Assembly (NCBI GenBank): GCA_964019165.1
Contig: OZ025273.1
Location: 9,181,225 to 9,245,224, forward strand
Direction of reading: 5' to 3'
From: Mastigias papua
Taxonomy: Eukaryota > Cnidaria > Scyphozoa > Rhizostomeae > Mastigiidae
DNA: 64,000 bases
Part shown: one piece after another, positions 1-9,500 of the stretch
Layout: each line of letters opens with the position of its first letter
How positions within the stretch are numbered: position 1 is the stretch's first letter
Program-made: the position numbers and the translations under genes
Notes under the pieces: generated by a model
What the model was told of the DNA's origin: nothing
What the model saw: the letters and a program-made list of their open reading frames with translations, nothing else
Databases searched by the model: none

Positions 1-1622
1 AAATACCAAGGTTATAGCCTTACGTTTTGGCCACAAATGGCTCATTTTCATCACTTTTCAATCTGCAATCAAAATGAATTAATTTCAATTTTGGTCATTT
101 TTCGGCAAAATACCAAGGTTATAGCCTTACTTTTTGGCCACAAATGGCTCATTTTCATCACTTTTCAATAAGCAATCAAAATGAATGAATGTCAATTTTG
201 GTCAGTTTTCGGCAAAATACCAAGGTTATAGCCTTACTTTTTGGCCAAAAGTTGCTCATTTTCATCACTTTTCAATCTGCAATCAAAATGAATGAATTTC
301 AATTTTGGTCATTTTTCGGCAAAATACCAAGGTTATAGCCTAACTTTTTGGCCACAAATGGCTCATTTTCATCACTTTTCAATCTGCAATCAAAATGAAT
401 GAATTTCAATGTTGGTCATTTTTCGGCAAAATACCAAGGTTATAGCCTTACTTCTTGGCCAAAAATGGCTCATTTTCATCACTTTTCAATCTGCAATCAA
501 AATGAATGAATTTCAATTTTGGTCATTTTTCGGCAAAATACCAAGGTTATAGCCTTACTTTTTGGCTAAACATGGCTCATTTTCATCACTTTTCAATCTG
601 CAATCAAAATGAATGAATGTCAATTTTGGTCATTTTTCGGCAAAATACCAAGGTTATAGCCTTACTTTTTGGCCAAAATGGCTCATTTTCATCACTTTTC
701 AATATGCAATCAAAATGAATGAATTTCAATTTTGGTCATTTTTCGGCAAAATACCAAGGTTATAGCCTTACTTTTTGGCTAAACATGGCTCATTTTCATC
801 ACTGTTCAATCTGCAATCAAAATGAATTAATTTCAATTTTGGTCATTTTTCGGCAAAATACCAAGGTTATAGCCTTACTTTTTGGCCAAAAATGGCTCAC
901 TTTCATCACTTTTCAATATGCAATCAAAATGAATGAATTTCAATTTTGGTCATTTTTCGGCAAAATACCAAGGTTATAGCCTTACTTTTTGGCCAAAAGT
1001 GGCTCATTTTCATCACTTTTCAATCTGCAATCAAAATGAATGAATTTCAATTTTGGTCATTTTCCGGCAAAATACCAAGGTTATAGCCTTACTTTTTGGC
1101 CAAAAATGGCTCACTTTCATCACTTTTCAATATGCAATCAAAATGAATGAATTTCAATTTTGGTCATTTTTCGGCAAAATACCAAGGTTATAGCCTTACT
1201 TTTTGGCCAAAAGTGGCTCATTTTCATCACTTTTCAATCTGCAATCAAAATGAATGAATTTCAATTTTGGTCATTTTCCGGCAAAATACCAAGGATATAG
1301 CCTTACTTCTTGGCCAAAAATGGCTCATTTTCATCACTTTTCAATCTGCAATCAAAATGAATGAATTTCAATTTTGGTCATTTTTCGGCAAAATACCAAG
1401 GTTATAGCCTTACTTTCTGGCCAAAAGTGGCTCATTTTCATCACTTTTCAATCTGCAATCAAAATGGAATGAATTTCAATTTTGGTCATTTTTCGGCAAA
1501 ATACCAAGGTTATAGCCTTACTTTTTGGCCAAAAATGGCTCATTTTCATCACTTTTCAATCTGCAATCAAAATGAATGAATTTCAATTTTGGTCATTTTT
1601 CGGCAAAATACCAAGGTTATAG
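1..1622. repeat. 107-bp satellite array, left segment
   Basis: Head-to-tail copies of a 107-bp monomer, recognisable by the motif CCAAGGTTATAGCC recurring every 107 bases (first seen near 6, then 113). About 15 copies are present, cut at the window edge on the left and by a LINE insertion on the right. These copies carry more private variants (TTGGCTAAACATGG, TATGCAATC, CATTTTCCGG) than those to the right of the LINE. Each monomer carries a small inverted repeat, GCCA-AAAA-TGGC. Since 107 is not a multiple of 3, open frames here run through all three frames and are not genes. Confidence 0.97.
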
Positions 1623-1638
1623 ATAGCAAGGTAGCAAG

Positions 1639-2655
1639 ATGGCGATGCTAACACGTGCTTTGGTTGCTCTCTTTCTTTTTTGTTTTGCGGGTGGGTTTTC
1701 GGATTGGAACTCTAAAGAGTTTGATTACAACTTTAATATGAAGAGACTCATTATTAGAAAACGGGTTACTGGCGATTTGTTGTTGGGAAAAGTGTGGACA
1801 AGGATGAAATTCTCAAAGCGGTTTCGGAAGAGGATGGCCTATACTGGTTTCAAATGTGTGATGGATCAATATTTTACTTTATTACTGTCCGGCGATGTTG
1901 AGTTGAATCCTGGTCCAGCCAACTCTACAAGAAATGCAAAGTCCATTGCCCGTGAAGACATTCCTGACTTCTCCGATATTTTACTCAGATTAGAAAGGAA
2001 AATTGATGATGGGCAGGAAAGCATGTTACAAAATCAGTCACAAATGTTAACCAGGCTCTCGTCAATTGAAAAAGAAATTGAAACTTTTAAAATGGACCTT
2101 GAAACCCTTAAGGAAAAGCAAGCAGTGTTAGAAGAGAGACTGAATACAATGAACGAAACTGTGGGCATGAATTTCGATCACGGGAAAGATTTACAATTTT
2201 TATTGGACCGGCACGAACAGTATTCACGTAAGAGCTCCGTAAGGATTCGCGGAGTGCTAGAACAAAAAGGCGAAGACATCGAAGCTGTAACGATAGACTC
2301 TCTCAAGAAAGAAATTGGCTTCGACATTAATGAAAAGGAAATTGATATTGTACACAGGGTCGGGCGTCGACAAGAAAATAAGCCCCGACCAATTTTAGTT
2401 AAATTCCTTAGCCACAAGACTAAGGAAAAAGTTATGAAAGCGAAGAAGATGGCCACTAACATTAAAATACACGAAGATCTGGCGCCAGGAATAAAGCGCA
2501 TCCTGGACGAGGTTAGTACAAATCGCCGTTTCCTTAATATTGATAGTGTTTGGACAATCGACGGACGTATAAAGTTTAGATATATCAATAATCCTAGAAC
2601 ATTCGAGATCAGATCGTATGCTGATTATTATAATCTATTTAATAAAAAGCAATAG
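1639..2655 (+). CDS. LINE-A ORF1: signal-like leader, 2A motif, coiled coil, RNA-binding domain
   Basis: 338 codons, starting at the ATG just inside the element. Residues 1-19 are a hydrophobic signal-like stretch (MAMLTRALVALFLFCFAGG). Residues 30-76 are rich in Lys/Arg. Residues 85-93 (GDVELNPGP) are a consensus 2A-like ribosome-skipping motif. Residues about 105-180 are a heptad-rich coiled coil. Residues about 190-330 look like a LINE ORF1 RNA-recognition/C-terminal domain (EQYSRKSSVRIRGV, DIVHRVGRR, KIHEDLAPGIKRI). Such ORF1 proteins bind element RNA and act as chaperones in the RNP. If the 2A works, a 92-residue leader product would be released from the RNA-binding part. The frame ends in TAG and stays open in the same frame into ORF2. 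Confidence 0.93.
   Translation: MAMLTRALVALFLFCFAGGFSDWNSKEFDYNFNMKRLIIRKRVTGDLLLGKVWTRMKFSKRFRKRMAYTGFKCVMDQYFTLLLSGDVELNPGPANSTRNAKSIAREDIPDFSDILLRLERKIDDGQESMLQNQSQMLTRLSSIEKEIETFKMDLETLKEKQAVLEERLNTMNETVGMNFDHGKDLQFLLDRHEQYSRKSSVRIRGVLEQKGEDIEAVTIDSLKKEIGFDINEKEIDIVHRVGRRQENKPRPILVKFLSHKTKEKVMKAKKMATNIKIHEDLAPGIKRILDEVSTNRRFLNIDSVWTIDGRIKFRYINNPRTFEIRSYADYYNLFNKKQ
1891..1917 (+). promoter_or_regulatory. 2A-like ribosome-skipping site in LINE-A ORF1
   Basis: Encodes G-D-V-E-L-N-P-G-P, matching the established 2A consensus D(V/I)ExNPGP. Upstream residues (FTLLLSG) give the Leu-rich helix usual before 2A sites. In known cases the ribosome fails to form the Gly-Pro bond and restarts at the Pro, giving two products. 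Similar motifs are known at the N-terminus of LINE proteins in several marine invertebrates and in trypanosomes. Confidence 0.85.
2653..2655 (+). promoter_or_regulatory. Single in-frame UAG separating ORF1 and ORF2 (candidate readthrough site)
   Basis: ORF1 (from 1,639) and ORF2 are in the same frame. The only stop between 1,639 and 6,361 is this TAG, in the context CAA-TAG-GGT. No in-frame ATG occurs between it and 3,439. A G right after UAG is a weak-termination context used by some retroviral gag-pol junctions. Readthrough is inferred; reinitiation at a non-AUG codon, or a point mutation in a once-fused frame, are alternatives. Confidence 0.55.
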
Positions 2656-5600
2656 GGTTTTGGCCGAGATGGGAAAGGCAACACAAAAAATATATATAAA
2701 AATTCTACGTTCATTTTACCTAAAGATTATTCTCAAAATTTTCAACAGAAATCCTGTCTTTCTAATAAAAGGCATCTTAACTTTTCTGTATGGAATTTCA
2801 ATGGTTTTGGAAGTTCCAAGGCTAAAATTATTAAACAAACAGGTTGTGAACTTTTTAATAACGTTTTAGAACGTAATGATTTAATTTGCTTTTCGGAGAC
2901 TTGGAGAGATCCTATTGACTTATCATATTTTAATTTAAACGACCATTTCTCAGAATATCACGAACCAGGTTGTAAGAATCATTTGGGTGGCAGACCTTCT
3001 GGGGGTCTGTCTCTGCTTGTTCGCAAATCAATTTCCAAATATGTTTCCATTGCTTTTTCGGATAGCTATCATTTTTGGTGCAAAATTAACAAATCCGGAT
3101 TTGGTTGGGATCACGATTTATTCATTTGTTTCATTTATATCCCTCCAAGTAGTTCAACTTTATTGAGAACTGGGCAATCTCTGTCATTTGAATCCCTTCA
3201 ATCAGAATGTGCTAATTACGAAAGGAAAGGGTGGGTTCTATTATGCGGTGACTTCAATGCTAGAACGAATGACGTAAATGATTATATTGAAAATGACGAA
3301 TTGGATGACTATTTGCCAATAGATGATAATTACTTGCCAGATCAACACCTAGATAAAAGACTAACCAAAGACAACTCTCCCATTAATGCAAATGGAACTG
3401 CTTTTATTGAATTTTGTAAGTCCTCTGGCTCCCGCATTATGAATGGCAGGGTTGACAAAAACAATTCCAGTAATTTCACATGCTTTACTAACAGTGGTAA
3501 CAGTGTAGTTGACTATGCTCTTTTAAGACAAGAAAATTTTTCAATGGTCGATAAAATGAGTGTCGGTGAGCTATGCGAACTCTCAGATCATAGCCCAATT
3601 GAAATATCTATAAAAAGTTCGTTTCTCATAAAGGAATCAGAAACACAACCTGAATTACCTGTTATACCATTGGTGAATCTAGTTACATCTGAAGAAAATA
3701 AACTCATACAAAATTTTAAAAAACAATACTATTTCAATGATGCTTCAGCATTAGAAATTTTATCTTTGGCAATGGAAAATCACGAGATAAATACTTTTCT
3801 TAAAGACATATCTAATCAATTGGACAACGGCGATTCACCCTTAGAGGAAATTATTGAATTATTGCGAAACAAAATGATAGATTTATCTGAAGCTCATTTA
3901 AGCTCTAGAAATATGTTTCGCAAAACCAAAATCAATAACAATTTTGAGTTGAAGACTAATTGCCCTTGGTTTGATGCTGAGTGTCAGGAAAGCAAACAGT
4001 TACTAAACAACAAAAGAAAAAAATATCAAGCTGCACTAAAACTTTACTCAAATAATAAAAATAATCAATTGACTAATCTTAAGTCCGCCTATTTTCAACA
4101 ACGAAGGATTTATAAGAAACTGATAAAATACAAGCGTCAAAGTTTCCTTGAAAAAAAGAAAACAGAACTTTGGAATCTGAAGGGGGAAGCTCCGAAAGAA
4201 TTTTGGAAAAAGTTAAAAAACAGAAAGAAAAAACCCAGTCTGAACTTTTCTAATATAGAACTATCAAATTATTTCAGTACTCTTTTAAATTGTGCAGATA
4301 GTAGTGATAACACTCAACCTGAAGTCTTAGCTCCCTCTATCGACATCATGACGCAAAATCTAATTGATGAAACTTTAAATCGTGATATTTCCTTAGAGGA
4401 AGTCAAACTGATGGCTAAAAGGCTCAAAAGCGGAAAAGCTTCAGGACTTGATATGCTGTCTGCTGAGCTTCTAAAACACGCAAATGACAACTTCATGATA
4501 GTTTTTACCAAACTATTTAACAAATTGTTACAATCTGGAACATTTCCTGAGGAATGGTCTATAGGTATAATTGTAGTACTTTTTAAAGGGGGTGATGAAG
4601 CAGATCTGAATAATTACAGGGGTATTACGCTACTGAGTATATTTGGGAAGTTTTTCTTAGGTGTTTTGCTTGAGAGATTGAACAACGTCATTTCTAATTT
4701 TGAAATACTTGAACAAAATCAGATAGGTTTTAGAAAAGGATATCAGACATCTGATCACATTTTCACTTTTCGAGCTATTATTGAAAATTATTTCAGAAAC
4801 AATAAAGGACCCCTGTATGTATGTTTTGTAGATTTCAAAAAAGCCTTCGATTCTGTGGACCACAAGCTGCTGTTACAGCAGCTTGTCACATACGGAATAA
4901 AGGGTAACTTTCTAAATGTCATCACCTCACTCTATGATAAAGTTAAATCGTGTGTGAGGGGTAATGATAGTCTTACTGAAATTTTCCCTTGTAACAGAGG
5001 AGTTCGGCAAGGGTGCCTTCTTAGCCCAGTCCTTTTTGCATTATATTTGAATGATTTAAATCGTCACATTACGGCATCTTCTCAGGGGGTTTTAGTGGAT
5101 GATATAGCTATTCACTCACTTTTATATGCCGATGATCTTGTTTTGTTAGGAAAGGATAGAAAAGACCTCCAGTCACAACTGGATGCATTAGACAAATTTT
5201 CTAAATCTCTTAAAGTGGAAGTTAATATGGACAAAACTAAAGTCATGTTGATCCAAAAGCAGAAATCCCGTGCAAAATCTAAGAAAAATAAACCTTGGAA
5301 GATAGGGGATCATGAAGTTAAAGAATGCATTTCTTACAAATATTTAGGTGTTACGTTGAAATCAACGGGGTCTTTTTCAGAACATATTGATAGAATAAAG
5401 GAGAAAGCTCATAAGTCCTATTTTTCTCTTATTTCTAAAAGTAAGGAATGGGGTGGTTTCCAGCCTCGTCTGTTTCTTTATTTATTTGACCATACGATTG
5501 CTCCTATTTTGAATTATTCATCAGAGATATGGGGTTTTGAAGTTTGGCCAAAATTAGAAACACTTCATCTTAAAGCTTGTAAATATGCCTTGGGGGTTCG

Positions 5601-6363
5601 CTCAAGTGCGACTACGGATGCCGTCTATGCTGAATTAGGGAGAGTAAGTCTCCAATGTCAAAGACATATTAACATTTTAAATTTTTTCGCGAGGTTGTCC
5701 TCTTTAGATTTAACTCGCTACGCTAGAAAAGCTTTCTCAATGCTTACAAAGGATGCAGATCATGGTCATTATAACTGGGTATCTTATGCCCGTGATCTCA
5801 TGGTACGCTATGAAATACAGCAATCGGATACTCGTTCGAACATCAAAATTAAGGTCATTAATCATTTTAAAGCAGGAGTGCTACATAGATTAAATGATCA
5901 TATAACAGAAAACAGAAAATTAAATTTATACGCATCATTTAAAACAAATTACAAATTTGAGCCCTACCTGGATTACATAACAAATTTTACAGTTAGAAGC
6001 ACATTGGCAAAACTCAGACTCAGTGCTCATAACCTTCAAATTGAGACAGGAAGATTCAGTAAAAACAAAACACCAAGAGATGAAAGGTTTTGCCCCTACT
6101 GTAAAGCCCTGAATATTTTTGAAGTTGAAAATGAAGTTCATTTTCTCCTATCTTGTTCTCTTTTTAATGACGAGCGACAACAATTCTTAGACGAAATATA
6201 CAGACATTTTCCAAATACTGCCACATTGAATGAGCTAAACTTATTCACTTGGCTAATGACTCAAGAGGACATTCGTACAACAAAACTCCTTGGAAAATTC
6301 TGTAAAACATCCTTTGATCTAAGATCAAACTTTATAAGCAATTCCCATAAAATTGCCGATTAA
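2656..6363 (+). CDS. LINE-A ORF2: endonuclease / reverse transcriptase
   Basis: 1,235 sense codons from the UAG to the TAA at 6,361. The apurinic/apyrimidinic-like endonuclease begins with NFSVWNFNG (about 2,780), then CFSETW, CGDFNAR (about 3,246) and SDHSPI (about 3,587). A long basic linker follows. The reverse transcriptase carries LKSGKASGLD, FVDFKKAFDSVD, RGVRQGCLLSP and the catalytic YADD at 5,125-5,136. Near the end is a Cys/His cluster (CPYC at 6,091, then HFLLSC) as in many CR1/Jockey-like elements. The enzyme would nick the target and prime reverse transcription. The first in-frame ATG is at 3,439, inside the endonuclease, so AUG initiation cannot give a complete enzyme. No internal stop or frameshift is visible. 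Confidence 0.93.
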   Translation, partial: GFGRDGKGNTKNIYKNSTFILPKDYSQNFQQKSCLSNKRHLNFSVWNFNGFGSSKAKIIKQTGCELFNNVLERNDLICFSETWRDPIDLSYFNLNDHFSEYHEPGCKNHLGGRPSGGLSLLVRKSISKYVSIAFSDSYHFWCKINKSGFGWDHDLFICFIYIPPSSSTLLRTGQSLSFESLQSECANYERKGWVLLCGDFNARTNDVNDYIENDELDDYLPIDDNYLPDQHLDKRLTKDNSPINANGTAFIEFCKSSGSRIMNGRVDKNNSSNFTCFTNSGNSVVDYALLRQENFSMVDKMSVGELCELSDHSPIEISIKSSFLIKESETQPELPVIPLVNLVTSEENKLIQNFKKQYYFNDASALEILSLAMENHEINTFLKDISNQLDNGDSPLEEIIELLRNKMIDLSEAHLSSRNMFRKTKINNNFELKTNCPWFDAECQESKQLLNNKRKKYQAALKLYSNNKNNQLTNLKSAYFQQRRIYKKLIKYKRQSFLEKKKTELWNLKGEAPKEFWKKLKNRKKKPSLNFSNIELSNYFSTLLNCADSSDNTQPEVLAPSIDIMTQNLIDETLNRDISLEEVKLMAKRLKSGKASGLDMLSAELLKHANDNFMIVFTKLFNKLLQSGTFPEEWSIGIIVVLFKGGDEADLNNYRGITLLSIFGKFFLGVLLERLNNVISNFEILEQNQIGFRKGYQTSDHIFTFRAIIENYFRNNKGPLYVCFVDFKKAFDSVDHKLLLQQLVTYGIKGNFLNVITSLYDKVKSCVRGNDSLTEIFPCNRGVRQGCLLSPVLFALYLNDLNRHITASSQGVLVDDIAIHSLLYADDLVLLGKDRKDLQSQLDALDKFSKSLKVEVNMDKTKVMLIQKQKSRAKSKKNKPWKIGDHEVKECISYKYLGVTLKSTGSFSEHIDRIKEKAHKSYFSLISKSKEWGGFQPRLFLYLFDHTIAPILNYSSEIWGFEVWPKLETLHLKACKYALGVRSSATTDAVYAELGRVSLQCQRHINILNFFARLSSLDLTRYARKAFSMLTKDADHGHYNWVSYARDLMVRYEIQQSDTRSNIKIKVINHFKAGVLHRLNDHITENRKLNLYASFKTNYKFEPYLDYITNFTVRSTLAKLRLSAHNLQIETGRFSKNKTPRDERFCPYCKALNIFEVENEVHFLLSCSLFNDERQQFLDEIYRHFPNTATLNELNLFTWLMTQEDIRTTKLLGKFCKTSFDLRSNFISNSHKIAD

Positions 6364-6575
6364 ACATTTAACAATTCTCCTTTCATTATGTTCTAGTTGA
6401 AAACATTCTTTATTAACTTTATTAAATATGTGTGTACTATCGTGTTAACTGATTAGAACTTGTTATTTTACATATCCTTAATTTAGCATATTGTTATTAT
6501 AGCTGTAATATTGTAAGCAGTTAAGGGCCATCTCGGCCTGCATACTTGTATCACAAAAAAAAAAAAACAAAAAAA

Positions 6576-9500
6576 ATAGCCTTACTTTTCGGCCAAACGT
6601 GGCTCATTTTCATCACTTTTCAATCTGCAATCAAAATGAATGAATTTCAATTTTGGTCATTTTTCGGCAAAATACCAAGGTTATAGCCTTACTTTTTGGC
6701 CAAAAATGGCTCATTTTCATCACTTTTCAATCTGCAATCAAAATGAATGAATTTCAATTTTGGTCATTTTTCGGCAAAATACCAAGGTTATAGCCTTACT
6801 TTTTGGCCAAAAATGGCTCATTTTCATCACTTTTCAATCTGCAATCAAAATGAATGAATTTCAATTTTGGTCATTTTTCGGCAAAATACCAAGGTTATAG
6901 CCTTACTTTTTGGCCAAAAATGGCTCATTTTCATCACTTTTCAATCTGCAATCAAAATGAATGAATTTCAATTTTGGTCATTTTTCGGCAAAATACCAAG
7001 GTTATAGCCTTACTTTTTGGCCAAAAATGGCTCATTTTCATCACTTTTCAATCTGCAATCAAAATGAATGAATTTCAATTTTGGTCATTTTTCGGCAAAA
7101 TACCAAGGTTATAGCCTTACTTTTTGGCCAAAAATGGCTCATTTTCATCACTTTTCAATCTGCAATCAAAATGAATGAATTTCAATTTTGGTCATTTCTC
7201 GGCAAAATATCAAGGTTATAGCCTTACTTTTTGGCCAAAAATGGCTCATTTTCATCACTTTTCAATCTGCAATCAAAATGAATGAATTTCAATTTTGGTC
7301 ATTTTTCGGCAAAATACCAAGGTTATAGCCTTACTTTTTGGCCAAAAATGGCTCATTTTCATCACTTTTCAATCTGCAATCAAAATGAATGAATTTCAAT
7401 TTTGGTCATTTTTCGGCAAAATACCAAGGTTATAGCCTTACTTTTTGGCCAAAAATGGCTCATTTTCATCACTTTTCAATCTGCAATCAAAATGAATGAA
7501 TTTCAATTTTGGTCATTTTTCGGCAAAATACCAAGGTTATAGCCTTACTTTTTGGCCAAAAATGGCTCATTTTCATCACTTTTCAATCTGCAATCAAAAT
7601 GAATGAATGTCAATTTTGGTCATTTTTCGGCAAAATACCAAGGTTATAGCCTTACTTTTTGGCCAAAAATGGCTCATTTTCATCACTTTTCAATCTGCAA
7701 TCAAAATGAATGAATTTCAATTTTGGTCATTTTTCGGCAAAATACCAAGGTTATAGCCTTACTTTTAGGCCAAAATGGCTCATTTTCATCAGTTTTTAAT
7801 CTGCAGTCAAAATGAATGAATTTCAATTTTGGTCATTTTTCGGCAAAATACCAAGGTTATAGCCTTGCTTTTTGGCCAAACATGGCTCATTTTCATCACT
7901 TTTCAATCTGCATTCAAAATGAATGAATGTCAATTTTGGTCATTTTTCGGCAAAATACCAAGGTTATAGCCTTACTTTTTGGCCAAAAATGGCTCATTTT
8001 CATCACTTTTCAATCTGCAATCAAAATGAATGAATTTCAATTTTGGTCATTTTTCGGCAAAATACCAAGGTTATAGCCTTACTTTTTGGCCAAAAATGGC
8101 TCATTTTCATCACTTTTCAATCTGCAATCAAAATGAATGAATTTCAATTTTGGTCATTTTTCGGCAAAATACCAAGGTTATAGCCTTACTTTTTTGCCAA
8201 ACATGGCTCATTTTCATCACTTTTCAATCTGCATTCAAAATGAATGAATGTCAATTTTGGTCATTTTTCGGCAAAATACCAAGGTTATAGCCTTACTTTT
8301 TGGCCAAAAATGGCTCATTTTCATCACTTTTCAATCTGCAATCAAAATGAATGAATTTCAATTTTGGTCATTTTTCGGCAAAATACCAAGGTTATAGCCT
8401 TACTTTTTGGCCAAAAATGGCTCATTTTCATCACTTTTCAATCTGCAATCAAAATGAATGAATTTCAATTTTGGTCATTTTTCGGCAAAATACCAAGGTT
8501 ATAGCCTTACTTTTTGGCCAAACATGGCTCATTTTCATCACTTTTCAATCTGCAATCAAAATGAATGAATTTCAATTTTGGTCATTTTTCGGCAAAATAC
8601 CAAGGTTATAGCCTTACTTTTTGGCCAAAAATGGCTCATTTTCATCACTTTTCAATCTGCAATCAAAATGAATGAATTTCAATTTTGGTCATTTTTCGGC
8701 AAAATACCAAGGTTATAGCCTTACTTTTAGGCCAAAATGGCTCATTTTCATCAGTTTTTAATCTGCAGTCAAAATGAATGAATTTCAATTTTGGTCATTT
8801 TTCGGCAAAATACCAAGGTTATAGCCTTGCTTTTTGGCCAAACATGGCTCATTTTCATCACTTTTCAATCTGCATTCAAAATGAATGAATGTCAATTTTG
8901 GTCATTTTTCGGCAAAATACCAAGGTTATAGCCTTACTTTTTGGCCAAAAATGGCTCATTTTCATCACTTTTCAATCTGCAATCAAAATTAATGAATTTC
9001 AATTTTGGTCATTTTTCGGCAAAATACCAAGGTTATAGCCTTACTTTTTGGCCAAAATTGGCTCATTTTCATCACTTTTCAATCTGCAATCAAAATGAAT
9101 GAATTTCAATTTTGGTCATTTTTCGGCAAAATACCAAGGTTATAGCCTTACTTTTTGGCCAAAAATGGCTCATTCTCATCACTTTTCAATCTGCAATCAA
9201 AATGAATGAATTTCAATTTTGGTCATTTCTCGGCAAAATATCAAGGTTATAGCCTTACTTTTTGGCCAAAAATGGCTCATTTTCATCACTTTTCAATCTG
9301 CAATCAAAATGAATGAATTTCAATTTTGGTCATTTTTCGGCAAAATACCAAGGTTATAGCCTTACTTTTTGGCCAAAAATGGCTCATTTTCATCACTTTT
9401 CAATCTGCAATCAAAATGAATGAATTTCAATTTTGGTCATTTTTCGGCAAAATACCAAGGTTATAGCCTTACTTTTTGGCCAAAAATGGCTCATTTTCAT

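Larger units (their letters stand above)
1623..6575 (+). mobile_element. LINE-A: near-intact non-LTR retrotransposon inserted in the satellite
   Basis: Its left edge follows the satellite motif GGTTATAG and its right edge is an A-rich tail (about 6,555-6,575) after which the satellite resumes at ATAGCCTTAC. The shared ATAG at 1,619-1,622 and 6,576-6,579 is a plausible 4-bp target duplication. The order is a very short 5' leader, ORF1, ORF2 (apurinic-type endonuclease plus reverse transcriptase) and a roughly 190-base 3' UTR with tail. No frameshift is seen in ORF1 or ORF2. Domain layout fits the CR1/L2/Jockey group; I cannot fix the clade by eye. The intact frames suggest a recent insertion. 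Confidence 0.93.

Noticed and set aside
2178..2588. Minus-strand frame opposite LINE-A ORF1
   Set aside because: Shadow of ORF1; no domain and no independent support.
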